A stretch of DNA of 43,436 nucleotides, taken from contig DASVDB010000074.1 of assembly GCA_036381315.1 (NCBI GenBank), forward strand, positions 1 through 43,436, in the 5' to 3' direction. The DNA comes from Bacilli bacterium. GTDB taxonomy: Bacteria > Bacillota > Bacilli > Paenibacillales > KCTC-25726. The stretch's first letter is position 1. Each line of letters begins with the position of its first letter. The notes under the pieces are model-generated. The model made no database searches. It was not told the DNA's origin and saw nothing but the letters and a program-made list of their open reading frames with translations. A program made the translations under genes and the position numbers. Below are positions 27,231 to 34,750 of this stretch, piece by piece.

Positions 27231-27267
27231 TAAGCTCTGGCATGAATAAACGTAGAAATTAAACGTT

Positions 27268-27299
27268 CCGGGGAATGGCGCTAACCGCCATTTCCCCGG
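27268..27299 (+). other. Intercistronic hairpin after the binding-protein gene
   Basis: CCGGGGAATGGCG pairs with CGCCATTTCCCCGG across a four- to five-base loop with one bulged base; no T tract follows. Such hairpins after binding-protein genes commonly protect the upstream mRNA and lower downstream expression. Confidence 0.65.
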
Positions 27300-27336
27300 C
27301 AAATGCTTTGGCTTGCAATGAAAGGTGTGAGCGGCT

Positions 27337-28959
27337 TTGATCGCAGAACTGAAACGTTTGAGAAAAGATCCTGTATTGGCACTGGCGATTGCAGCCATTC
27401 TTGCAATAACGGCTATGTTCATTATCTGGCCAATCCTTAAAGTTGTAAGTTATCCGCATCTCGAAGACTTTCTAAGTTTATTTACAAATTCGCGCTGGTT
27501 CCATGCGGCTGTGAACAGTTTGCAAATGACGGTGATTTCCACAATAACTTGTACGGTATTGGCGTTTGTGTTCGCGTACGCGATCGCCAGGCTGGATGTC
27601 CCGCTAAAAGGACTGTTCAAATTTATTACGTTGTTGCCGATCGTCTCGCCGCCGTTTATTGTGGCGCTATCCTATATTTTGCTTTTCGGCCGGCAGGGGC
27701 TTGTCACGAAACAACTTTTTGGCCTGAACATTGATATTTACGGATGGCAGGGACTTTGGGTGGTGCAGACCATTACCTTCTTCCCGTACGCCTATGCGGT
27801 TATATACGGAGTGTTAAAAACGACTTCGGTCAATTTGGAATATGCCGCTTATAATTTGGGAGCGTCTCGCTGGCAAGTATTTAAGGATGTATTTTTTCCG
27901 CTTTGCCGACCGGGCATAGCGGGCGGAGCGCTCATCTCAGCTATGAGCATTTTGGCGGATTTCGGCAACCCGATCGTTATTGGCGGAAATTTTAACGTGC
28001 TTCCAACGGAAGCTTACATGCAAATGGTGGGATTTTTCGATTTGCCCGCCGCGGCAATGTTGTCGACTTACCTGTTGGTTCCGGCGCTTGGCATATTTAT
28101 CATCAACAGACGTTGGGTAGGAAAACGCTCCTATATTACCGTAACCGGGAAAGAAACCTCTTTGCCGCCTTATCCGATTCACAGATTTGTTAAATGGAGC
28201 ATTTTCGCATTCTGTATCTTTGTTTCCGCATTCGTGCTGGCCGTTTACGGAGTTTTGTTCTACGGCGCATTCGCCAAAACATGGGGATATGATTGGTCAT
28301 TTACTTTAAAAAATCTGCATTATGTTTTTGCCAAAGGCACTGAAATCACCAACAGCATCAAATTCGCGCTGATTTCTTCGCTCGCGGCTGCGGTGTTCTC
28401 CTTGTTGCTCGCCTATATTGTGCAAAGAAAACAAGTCGGGATTAACCGATTCCTTGATTTTCTCGCGATTTTGCCGGGAGCGGTTCCCGGAATATTCCTG
28501 GGACTTGGTTTCGCCATGGCGTTTAACGAAAAACCGTTCATGTTAACAGGAACATCCGCGATCATGATTCTCGCCTTAATGTTTTGGAATTTGCCCACAT
28601 GCTACAGTTCAAGCCTTGCGGGCTTGCAACAAATCGGGACTTCCTTGGAAGAGGCTTCTGTCAATTTGGGGGCGGGGAATTTCAAAACATTTAAATCCAT
28701 CTTGCTGCCGCTATTAAGCGGACCGTTCATTTCCGGTCTTGTCGTATCATTTTTGCGGTCGGTCACTTGCTTGAGCGTCGTCATTTTTATCTATTCCGCC
28801 AGCACATCGGTGGGCACCATTTCGATTCTCAGCCTTGTGCAAAATGGCGAATGGGGCGGGGCGTCGGCGTTTACGGTCGTGCTCATTTCAATCGCGTTCG
28901 CAGTTTTGGCGGCGACGAAACTTTTCTTTAGAAATCAGGGAAAGTCATACGATTTGTAA
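27337..28959 (+). CDS. ABC transporter permease, two-domain FbpB/AfuB type
   Basis: 540 residues from a TTG start at 27337, preceded by AAAGGTGTG. Two homologous halves, each with about six helices and its own coupling loop: EYAAYNLGASRWQVFKDVFF and EEASVNLGAGNFKTFKSILL. This fused-permease layout is typical of FbpB, AfuB and related importers for iron, hexose phosphates or phosphonates. It works with the upstream lipoprotein and the ATPase encoded 13 bases downstream. Confidence 0.9.
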   Translation: MIAELKRLRKDPVLALAIAAILAITAMFIIWPILKVVSYPHLEDFLSLFTNSRWFHAAVNSLQMTVISTITCTVLAFVFAYAIARLDVPLKGLFKFITLLPIVSPPFIVALSYILLFGRQGLVTKQLFGLNIDIYGWQGLWVVQTITFFPYAYAVIYGVLKTTSVNLEYAAYNLGASRWQVFKDVFFPLCRPGIAGGALISAMSILADFGNPIVIGGNFNVLPTEAYMQMVGFFDLPAAAMLSTYLLVPALGIFIINRRWVGKRSYITVTGKETSLPPYPIHRFVKWSIFAFCIFVSAFVLAVYGVLFYGAFAKTWGYDWSFTLKNLHYVFAKGTEITNSIKFALISSLAAAVFSLLLAYIVQRKQVGINRFLDFLAILPGAVPGIFLGLGFAMAFNEKPFMLTGTSAIMILALMFWNLPTCYSSSLAGLQQIGTSLEEASVNLGAGNFKTFKSILLPLLSGPFISGLVVSFLRSVTCLSVVIFIYSASTSVGTISILSLVQNGEWGGASAFTVVLISIAFAVLAATKLFFRNQGKSYDL

Positions 28960-28972
28960 TATGGAGGAGCAT

Positions 28973-30067
28973 ATGAAAACTGGGGAGAACTTGATACGAA
29001 TAGAAAATGTCACGAAGAGATTCGGCAATTTTACGGCGATCAATCATGTCTCGTTAGATATTCCAAAAGGCCAATTCACAACACTTCTCGGGCCGAGCGG
29101 ATGCGGCAAGACGACGCTGATGAGACTGATAGCCGGCTTTCACGAACCGGATGAAGGCAATATTTATATTGATGGCAATAAAATAAACGGAATTCCGGCA
29201 TATAAACGCAATACACCTCTAGTATTTCAGGATTATGCGCTTTTTCCGCACATGACCGTTTTTGAAAATATTTCGTATGGATTAAAGCTAATGAAAACCC
29301 CAAGCAAACAAATCAGCGAAAAAGTGCAAAGCATGCTGGAGATGTTTGGCTTGCAAGGTATGGAAAACAGGTATCCGAAGCAGTTAAGCGGCGGGCAGCA
29401 GCAAAGGGTCGCATTTGCGCGGGCGTTGATAATTGGCAAGTCCATTCTGTTGATGGACGAACCGCTCAGCAATCTCGATGCGAAAATGCGGGTGGAAGTG
29501 CGCAACGAGCTAAGGGCATTGCAACAGCGAACGGGGATAACGGCCATTTTCGTCACGCATGATCAGGATGAAGCGCTCTCCTTGTCGGATAAAATTGCCG
29601 TTTTCAATCGTGGAGAAATTCTTCAGGTTGGTTCCCCGTGGGAAGTTTATTTTAAACCTGGCAGCAAATTTGTCGCTGATTTTGTAGGCGTGGCAAATTT
29701 TTTGGAGGGTGAAGTAGCGGCTGTCGAAGAACAGGACATCTTCGTAAAATGCCAAGAGCTTTTAATCAAAGTGGGCAAAAGCGACTACTCCTTGCAAAAA
29801 GGCGATAAGGTGACGCTCGTCATTCGGCCGGAGTGCATTGCCATTTCCGCGGGCGCGGAGGGCATGAAGGAAGCCGATAATGTATTGAAAGGGGTTATTC
29901 AAAAGAGCAGTTTTTTGGGGCGAATGATTCGATATTGGGTGGAAGTCGACTCCATGCTATGGACTGTGGATGACGCCAATCCGAGCCGCACGGGGCATCT
30001 TGAAGGATTCGCGCAAATTGCTTTGGACAAAAGCAAGATTCATATATTGCCGAAGTTCGACAATTAA
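28973..30067 (+). CDS. ABC transporter ATP-binding protein, FbpC/PotA type
   Basis: 364 residues from the ATG at 28973, with GGAGG seven bases upstream; the longer frame overlaps the permease gene and has no ribosome site. Walker A GPSGCGKTT at 40-48, Q loop LVFQDYALFPHM, signature QLSGGQQQRVAFARAL, Walker B ILLMDEPLSNLD, switch His in VTHDQDEAL. A C-terminal TOBE-type domain (about 285-364) is present. It completes an FbpABC/AfuABC-like importer. Confidence 0.93.
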   Translation: MKTGENLIRIENVTKRFGNFTAINHVSLDIPKGQFTTLLGPSGCGKTTLMRLIAGFHEPDEGNIYIDGNKINGIPAYKRNTPLVFQDYALFPHMTVFENISYGLKLMKTPSKQISEKVQSMLEMFGLQGMENRYPKQLSGGQQQRVAFARALIIGKSILLMDEPLSNLDAKMRVEVRNELRALQQRTGITAIFVTHDQDEALSLSDKIAVFNRGEILQVGSPWEVYFKPGSKFVADFVGVANFLEGEVAAVEEQDIFVKCQELLIKVGKSDYSLQKGDKVTLVIRPECIAISAGAEGMKEADNVLKGVIQKSSFLGRMIRYWVEVDSMLWTVDDANPSRTGHLEGFAQIALDKSKIHILPKFDN

Positions 30068-30090
30068 ACCCGATCAGGGAGTGGGGAATA

Positions 30091-31005
30091 ATGGCAACCC
30101 TTTATGCGTTGAACGTCGGGCGCGGCGACTCGTTTTTTGTGGAAATTCCAACCGAAAAAAAATCATACGTGATTTTGCTCGACGGCGGCAACGTTTTTTT
30201 TGATGAAAGCGTCACTCCGCTTGGATTTATGCGCAAAAAAGGCTGGTCGTGTGTCGACTTGCTGATTTTAACTCATATACATCCCGATCATCTTATCGGG
30301 CTTTTGGATGTGGCAAAACACGCAACCGTAAAAGAGGCGGTGCTTCCCTATCCGATCTTTTCGCTTCATTTGGGTGCGATGCATCGGCCAAAGGCGCTGC
30401 AAACCGCCGAAATGCTGCAAAAATACGAACAGTTGTGGAGCGATTTGCAAGAACAAAACACCCGCATTTTTGTTCGATCTCCGTTTGGCGCAAAATCGGT
30501 TTGGCGGTTCGGCGAATTGCTGCTGCGCCATTTGGATCCGGTGGATAAAAACCATTTGTCCGCTTACAAAATAGTGGAACGACTTTCCGCATCGACTGCG
30601 GAAGAGCAGGAACATTTATGTGAAATTTTCGATGCGCAATCGAACGGGGACAGCAGTGTGTGGCTGTTGGAACACCAGAATGGCGCACACCTGTTTTTAT
30701 TTGGGGCTGACGCGCTCTTGCCGAACTGGGAACGAATCACAAAACGCGAACAACTGCATCCGCATGGTTTTAAAGTGCCGCATCATGGTGTGACAGATGC
30801 GTGGAACGAACATTTGCTGCAGCTGTTATCCCCGGATTGGCTTTTAATCACAAACGACGCTAACGAATACGAAATATATCACGAAAAATGGGAGCAACTT
30901 GCGAAATCTTCAGGCAGCCGGTTATTTGTAACCGGATCGCAGTCTGACACCCAGCATTATTTATCGCGGTTACCGCAGCTTCCGGAGAGGATTGAGATAA
31001 AATGA
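30091..31005 (+). CDS. Metallo-beta-lactamase-fold hydrolase, ComEC-like
   Basis: 304 residues. It opens LYALNVGRGDSFFVEIP and ILLDGGNV, very like the start of the ComEC metallo-beta-lactamase domain (VGQGDS). The metal motif HIHPDH is at 62-67 and a later FKVPHHGVTDAW supplies further ligands. No membrane helix. ComEC-like stand-alone proteins act on phosphodiesters or are unknown. Placed between an importer ATPase and a phosphatase gene, it could hydrolyse an imported phosphodiester or lactone. It overlaps the next start by four bases (ATGA), so the two are translationally coupled. Confidence 0.8.
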   Translation: MATLYALNVGRGDSFFVEIPTEKKSYVILLDGGNVFFDESVTPLGFMRKKGWSCVDLLILTHIHPDHLIGLLDVAKHATVKEAVLPYPIFSLHLGAMHRPKALQTAEMLQKYEQLWSDLQEQNTRIFVRSPFGAKSVWRFGELLLRHLDPVDKNHLSAYKIVERLSASTAEEQEHLCEIFDAQSNGDSSVWLLEHQNGAHLFLFGADALLPNWERITKREQLHPHGFKVPHHGVTDAWNEHLLQLLSPDWLLITNDANEYEIYHEKWEQLAKSSGSRLFVTGSQSDTQHYLSRLPQLPERIEIK

Positions 31006-31823
31006 TGCCGTTCAAACGACCATATCGCATGATCGTAACGGATATTGATGGAACACTGGTTGATACGCAGCAAATGATCAGTGCAGAGAACAAAACAAAA
31101 ATTTACTCCTTTCAACAGCAGGGCGGCATTGTTACGTTGGCTACAGGGCGCATGGAAGATGCGACTCGCCGTTTTGTCCAGGATTTGAATATACGGCATC
31201 CCGTTATCCTTTATAATGGGGGGAAAATTGTTGATTTTACGACGGGGCAATGCCTATTTGAGGCAGTCCTTGCGGAAGATGTAATCCGCGCACTGATCCG
31301 ATTGCTGGAAGCGAATCCGCATAATATGATTTTTTATTCGGAGAAAAAATTGTGGGTCAAAGAGATTACGCCGACATTGCAAGATTATATGAAAAAGGAT
31401 CAAGTTCAGTGCAGCGTTTGGAAGACGCCGGAATTTTTGCTGCAAAGCAAAGTCAACAAAATATTAATCATTCGGGAAGACCGTAACTTTTCCGCCGTGC
31501 GGCAGGCTTTAGAGCAGTTAACGGGCCGCTCTTGCGAATTGGTTCAGTCGGAGCCGACCTATTTGGAAGTTTTGCCTCAGGGCGTCTCCAAAGGGCGCGC
31601 TTTGCAAATGCTGGTCGACCATTTGGGCATAGATATCCGGGAAGTGATTGCGATCGGCGATAATTTGAACGATCTGGACATGATTTTAAAGGCTGGTTTG
31701 GGTGTGGCGGTTTCCAACGCGCATCCGAAACTGAAAGAACATGCGCAATATATTGCTTCTTCGCACCTTGACCACGCGGTCGCCGATGTAATTGAAAAAT
31801 ATTGTTTGCCGATTAACCGGTAA
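31002..31823 (+). CDS. HAD-superfamily phosphatase, Cof type (IIB)
   Basis: 273 residues. Motif I IVTDIDGTLVD with nucleophile D14 and acid D16, motif II in ATGRMEDATRR, a large type-IIB cap in the middle, the conserved Lys in GVSKGRALQML, and motif IV AIGDNLNDLDM. Cof-type enzymes remove phosphate from sugar phosphates and related metabolites in the cytoplasm. Coupled to the MBL gene by an ATGA overlap and next to an isomerase gene; the operon suggests that an imported phosphorylated compound is dephosphorylated here. An alternative Met start lies at 31005. Confidence 0.88.
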   Translation: MMPFKRPYRMIVTDIDGTLVDTQQMISAENKTKIYSFQQQGGIVTLATGRMEDATRRFVQDLNIRHPVILYNGGKIVDFTTGQCLFEAVLAEDVIRALIRLLEANPHNMIFYSEKKLWVKEITPTLQDYMKKDQVQCSVWKTPEFLLQSKVNKILIIREDRNFSAVRQALEQLTGRSCELVQSEPTYLEVLPQGVSKGRALQMLVDHLGIDIREVIAIGDNLNDLDMILKAGLGVAVSNAHPKLKEHAQYIASSHLDHAVADVIEKYCLPINR

Positions 31824-31852
31824 TTTTAAGACGTTCCTGTGGAGGAAATTTT

Positions 31853-32695
31853 ATGATTGTTGGTTTGGGAGAATGGGGATTGCAATATCTGTCAATAGAA
31901 GAGCATTGCAAAATTACGAAAAGTTTCGGCATGCGATACTTGGAGTTGGGAATCGGCGGAGATTTTCCCGGTAGAATACAACGCGATGTTTCCCAGCAGG
32001 AAGTTGACGATCTGCTCACTTGTTTGCAAGATTATGGAATACGAGCGCCGTTCGTCGTATTGGAAAGTGATTTCACGTTGGAGGACCCGCAAGAAGTGCG
32101 GAAAATGATCGAGCGGGCCGCCAATGATATTCGATTGGCCGCCCGCCTTGGCGCCACGCATGTGCGATTGTTTGCCGGATTCGAGCTTGCCGCCAACATG
32201 ACGGAGGACCGTTGGGCGCGCATGATTCAAGCGTTTTCCGAACTTCATGCGCTTTGCCAAAAGTACGATATTGTCATTTCGATTGAAACGCATGGGCGAA
32301 TCACGAAGAAAAATAATGGGTTTATTCAGGAACATACCGTGACAACAGAGTGGAACTCGTTGCAACGGCTGTTGCGGGAACTTCCCCCGGAGGTCGGTTT
32401 TAATTTTGACCCGGGAAATTTGAAAACGGTAGCGGAGCGTTCGTTAAGCGATTATGCCAAACTGCTTGGGAACCGGATCAATTACTGCCATTTGAAAGAC
32501 TGGAAGCGGACGGATGATTACTGGGTGGCTTGCGCGCCCGGCGACGACGACTTAAATTATGACGAATTGCTAGAATCAATGACATTTCAAGGCGTTTATC
32601 TCATTGAATACGAACAAGTAAACGATGTCGTCGATGGTATTGGCAGAAGCCTGAAATATTTGCGCTCAATACGGCCCGATTTGCGGTTTGAATAA
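31853..32695 (+). CDS. Sugar phosphate isomerase/epimerase, xylose-isomerase-like TIM barrel
   Basis: 280 residues, GGAGG eight bases before the ATG. The xylose-isomerase-like TIM-barrel is shown by GMRYLELGIGGDFPG, ARLGATHVRLFAGFELAANM, the acidic metal ligands in VISIETHGRI and VGFNFDPGNL, then INYCHLKDWKR and YLIEYEQVND. Members include IolE, IolI, IolH, L-ribulose-5-P and tagatose epimerases. The iol operon here lacks IolI/IolH, and this could be a functional stand-in. The exact substrate is not readable. Confidence 0.85.
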   Translation: MIVGLGEWGLQYLSIEEHCKITKSFGMRYLELGIGGDFPGRIQRDVSQQEVDDLLTCLQDYGIRAPFVVLESDFTLEDPQEVRKMIERAANDIRLAARLGATHVRLFAGFELAANMTEDRWARMIQAFSELHALCQKYDIVISIETHGRITKKNNGFIQEHTVTTEWNSLQRLLRELPPEVGFNFDPGNLKTVAERSLSDYAKLLGNRINYCHLKDWKRTDDYWVACAPGDDDLNYDELLESMTFQGVYLIEYEQVNDVVDGIGRSLKYLRSIRPDLRFE

Positions 32696-32743
32696 GCGGA
32701 GGTTCAGCGTGTGCGCCAACCCTTGCCAAGGAAGTGAGAATGG

Positions 32744-33514
32744 ATGGGCGATATATCGAGTATATGGCATATAACGCAGGGTGAAATGATATTAAGATTG
32801 GGCGTTTCCGCCATTCTGGGCGGATTGATCGGCTTTGAGCGGGAATGGAACAATCATGCCGCCGGCTTTCGTACACATATTCTCGTCTGTTTGGGCGCCA
32901 CATTAATTATGCTGCTGTCGATATATGGGTTTTCCGCATTTGTGGCAGAAGCGAACGTCAGAATTGATCCGGCCCGTTTGGCAGCTCAAGTAATTAGCGG
33001 TATTGGTTTTCTTGGCGCCGGGGCGATTTTGCGGAACGGTTCCGTAATTAGCGGGCTCACGACAGCGGCATCTATCTGGGTGGTGGCTGCGATAGGCTTA
33101 TGCGTGGGGGCGGGGTTTTTGTCCGCCGCCGTGATTTGCACGCTTATGGTTTTATTTAACTTATTGTTGTTGAACAAGTGGGAGAAACGTATACTAGGCC
33201 GCCGCCGAAATTTGGAAATTCGTATTGAAGCGTTTGACCGCGCCGGCGTGATTGGTAAAATTGCGGCGGCTTTTCACGAAAACGGCATACAGATCTTGAA
33301 TATGAAGGTGGAGTCGACCGTCGGAATATTGGACGCAACAAGCCGGACGCCGACGGTGCGGTTTAGCGCCCGCACAAAAGCGCAGAATCTAGACCAGATC
33401 ATTCCGGCAATCGGGAGATTGCGGGAGTTGCCCGATATTATTCGGATTGACTACACAGGCGACGTGAAAACCGATTTTCAGGAATCAATATCTGCACGAT
33501 CGATGCACAGTTGA
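32744..33514 (+). CDS. MgtC/SapB-family membrane protein
   Basis: 256 residues; a nearby out-of-frame ATG at 32740 is not used. The N-terminal MgtC domain has about four helices and the family signature GGLIGFEREWNNHAAGFRTH, with ARLAAQVISGIGFLGAGAIL following. A C-terminal cytoplasmic ACT-like domain (about 150-250: RIEAFDRAGVIGKIAAAFHE) completes it. MgtC proteins are tied to growth at low magnesium and to modulation of the F-type ATPase. It follows the isomerase gene by 48 bases, perhaps co-transcribed, but a functional link is not evident. Confidence 0.9.
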   Translation: MGDISSIWHITQGEMILRLGVSAILGGLIGFEREWNNHAAGFRTHILVCLGATLIMLLSIYGFSAFVAEANVRIDPARLAAQVISGIGFLGAGAILRNGSVISGLTTAASIWVVAAIGLCVGAGFLSAAVICTLMVLFNLLLLNKWEKRILGRRRNLEIRIEAFDRAGVIGKIAAAFHENGIQILNMKVESTVGILDATSRTPTVRFSARTKAQNLDQIIPAIGRLRELPDIIRIDYTGDVKTDFQESISARSMHS

Positions 33515-33547
33515 AAATGAATCAAAATGGCGGGACATGCGCTATCC

Positions 33548-33608
33548 GCAAACGCTTACACTTTTGCCCACATGTTCTATTGACTCATTGGACGAGTTGT
33601 GATATTTT
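33548..33608 (+). promoter_or_regulatory. Promoter with upstream cre-like site
   Basis: TTGACT (33580-33585), 17-base spacer, TATTTT (33603-33608). GCAAACGCTTACA at about 33549-33561 resembles a catabolite control site. Transcription would start near 33615 and run directly into the hairpin at 33637. Confidence 0.5.
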
Positions 33609-33636
33609 AAAAATGTCGATAGAACAAGTTCAGTTT

Positions 33637-33675
33637 AAAATGGATGGAGACTTTGCAAGTCATCCATTTTTAAAT
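33637..33675 (+). terminator. Leader terminator/attenuator hairpin
   Basis: AAAATGGATG (33637-33646) pairs with CATCCATTTT (33661-33670). Inside, ACTT and AAGT (33650-33660) can pair around TGC, and the stem runs into a T stretch. It lies only about 20 bases after the predicted start, so the unit would give a short RNA of some 60 bases unless read through. Confidence 0.55.
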
Positions 33676-33683
33676 CCGATCTC

Positions 33684-33697
33684 TTGTAACTACATAG
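33684..33697 (+). repeat. Direct repeat copy 1, TTGTAACTACATAG
   Basis: Identical 14-mer occurs again at 33755-33768, 71 bases on. Both lie upstream of the GntR gene, so they are candidate paired operator sites; the TGTA..TACA core has dyad symmetry. Confidence 0.5.
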
Positions 33698-33754
33698 ATA
33701 CATACCTACAAATCAATTCGGATATACGATATTGGAAATTTTTTATAGCGGGTT

Positions 33755-33768
33755 TTGTAACTACATAG
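33755..33768 (+). repeat. Direct repeat copy 2, TTGTAACTACATAG, at the GntR promoter
   Basis: Second copy of the 14-mer. Its first six bases could serve as a weak -35 (TTGTAA) for TATACT at 33780-33785 with a long 19-base spacer, so a bound protein would hinder the regulator promoter. Confidence 0.5.
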
Positions 33769-33821
33769 TTTTATAGTGGTATACTTAAAAAAATATAAAT
33801 CTCATTTGGGAGTGAACCACT

Positions 33822-34544
33822 ATGAACACAATCAATAAATTAAGTCCAGTTCCTCTTTATCATCAAATAAAAAAGGAATTGGAAAAGAAAATAAAAGAAG
33901 GACAATTTAACGACAACCCAAACTTTTTGAGCGAGCAGGAAATTTGCGAGATGTATTCCGTCAGCCGGACAACGGTCAGGCAAGCGCTAAGAAAAATGAT
34001 CGAAGAAGGATTGCTGTACAAAAACGATTTGCGCGGCAGGCTGCGTGTGGCTGCGCCGAAGGTCAATCAAAACTTGACGAGATTGTACGGCTTTTTTACG
34101 GAAGATGTGTTGAATTCAGGAATGAAACCGCATACGAAGCTGCTTTCGTTGGAGGAAGTGCATGATCCGCATATTTTATCATTGCTTGGGCTGCAGGAAA
34201 ATGAAACGGCGTATCTGATTTCCCGACTGCATGAAGGAAGCGATGAACCGCTCGCGATTCAAAACTCCTATATCGCCGAGAAAGTTTTGCCCAATATCAA
34301 AGAATTAGATTTGACGAAATCAATATTTAAATATATTACCAAGTATTCCGCAGTCAGAGGCACGCAGATTATCAGTATGCGTTTCCCGACCAGCCGGGAG
34401 AGGACGCTCTTGCGTTTGAACAACAAAGTTAGCGTATTTCAAATAAACCGCACCAGTTATGCGGAAGACGGGACGGTGATTGAATACTTTGAGTGTGTCC
34501 TAAGCGGGGACCGCTATAATTTCACAATCGATTGGACCTCGTAA
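33822..34544 (+). CDS. GntR-family transcriptional regulator, HutC/UTRA type
   Basis: 240 residues; GGGAG lies nine bases before the ATG. Winged helix at about 8-75 (PLYHQIKKELEKKIKEG, SVSRTTVRQALRKMIEEGLL) and UTRA domain at about 90-238 (LISRLHEGSDEPLAIQNSYI). Related in plan to the GntR protein at 8291 but clearly different in sequence. It is the only regulator beside the importer and CoA-pathway genes and probably represses them until a ligand is bound. Direct repeats upstream and an inverted repeat at 34688 are candidate sites. Confidence 0.92.
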   Translation: MNTINKLSPVPLYHQIKKELEKKIKEGQFNDNPNFLSEQEICEMYSVSRTTVRQALRKMIEEGLLYKNDLRGRLRVAAPKVNQNLTRLYGFFTEDVLNSGMKPHTKLLSLEEVHDPHILSLLGLQENETAYLISRLHEGSDEPLAIQNSYIAEKVLPNIKELDLTKSIFKYITKYSAVRGTQIISMRFPTSRERTLLRLNNKVSVFQINRTSYAEDGTVIEYFECVLSGDRYNFTIDWTS

Positions 34545-34604
34545 TTCGCGTGTATACGTGAACGGTACCGCTTTCGCCCGGGGCCCGAGACGACAACACC
34601 GCAG

Positions 34605-34646
34605 AATAAACAACCAGTTCCGGGGAAGCGGCGCCGTTTATTTTTT
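34605..34646 (+). terminator. Possible terminator after the GntR gene
   Basis: AATAAAC (34605-34611) pairs with GTTTATT (34636-34642), followed by four more T residues. The stem is AT-rich with a long GC-rich loop, so strength is uncertain. Confidence 0.4.
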
Positions 34647-34651
34647 GTCCC

Positions 34652-34726
34652 ATTGTAAGCGCATTCCTTACAATTCTTCACAAACGAATACACAGTGTTT
34701 GTTATTACAGACACTTTGTATATAAA
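34652..34726 (+). promoter_or_regulatory. Promoter region with two inverted repeats upstream of the sugar importer operon
   Basis: ATTGTAAG (34652-34659) and CTTACAAT (34667-34674) form a perfect 8-bp repeat around seven bases, with a cre-like TGTAAGCGC. A second repeat has 15-base arms (34688-34702 and 34707-34721, 13 of 15 paired) around TATT. The second overlaps a putative -35 TTGTTA (34699-34704) and -10 TATAAA (34721-34726). The GntR protein and catabolite control are the likely binders. Confidence 0.55.
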
Positions 34727-34750
34727 AAATTAAGCCAAGGGGTGTTCGAA

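Noticed and set aside
26121-30067. Iron(III) uptake system
   Set aside because: Family resemblance alone suggests iron, but the Tyr pair for iron is not seen and the neighbours are a phosphatase, an isomerase and a LacI regulator, so a sugar-phosphate-like ligand is preferred.
33511-33768. Open frame between the MgtC and GntR genes
   Set aside because: No ribosome site; it runs through a promoter, a terminator hairpin and both direct repeats, so it is regulatory DNA.
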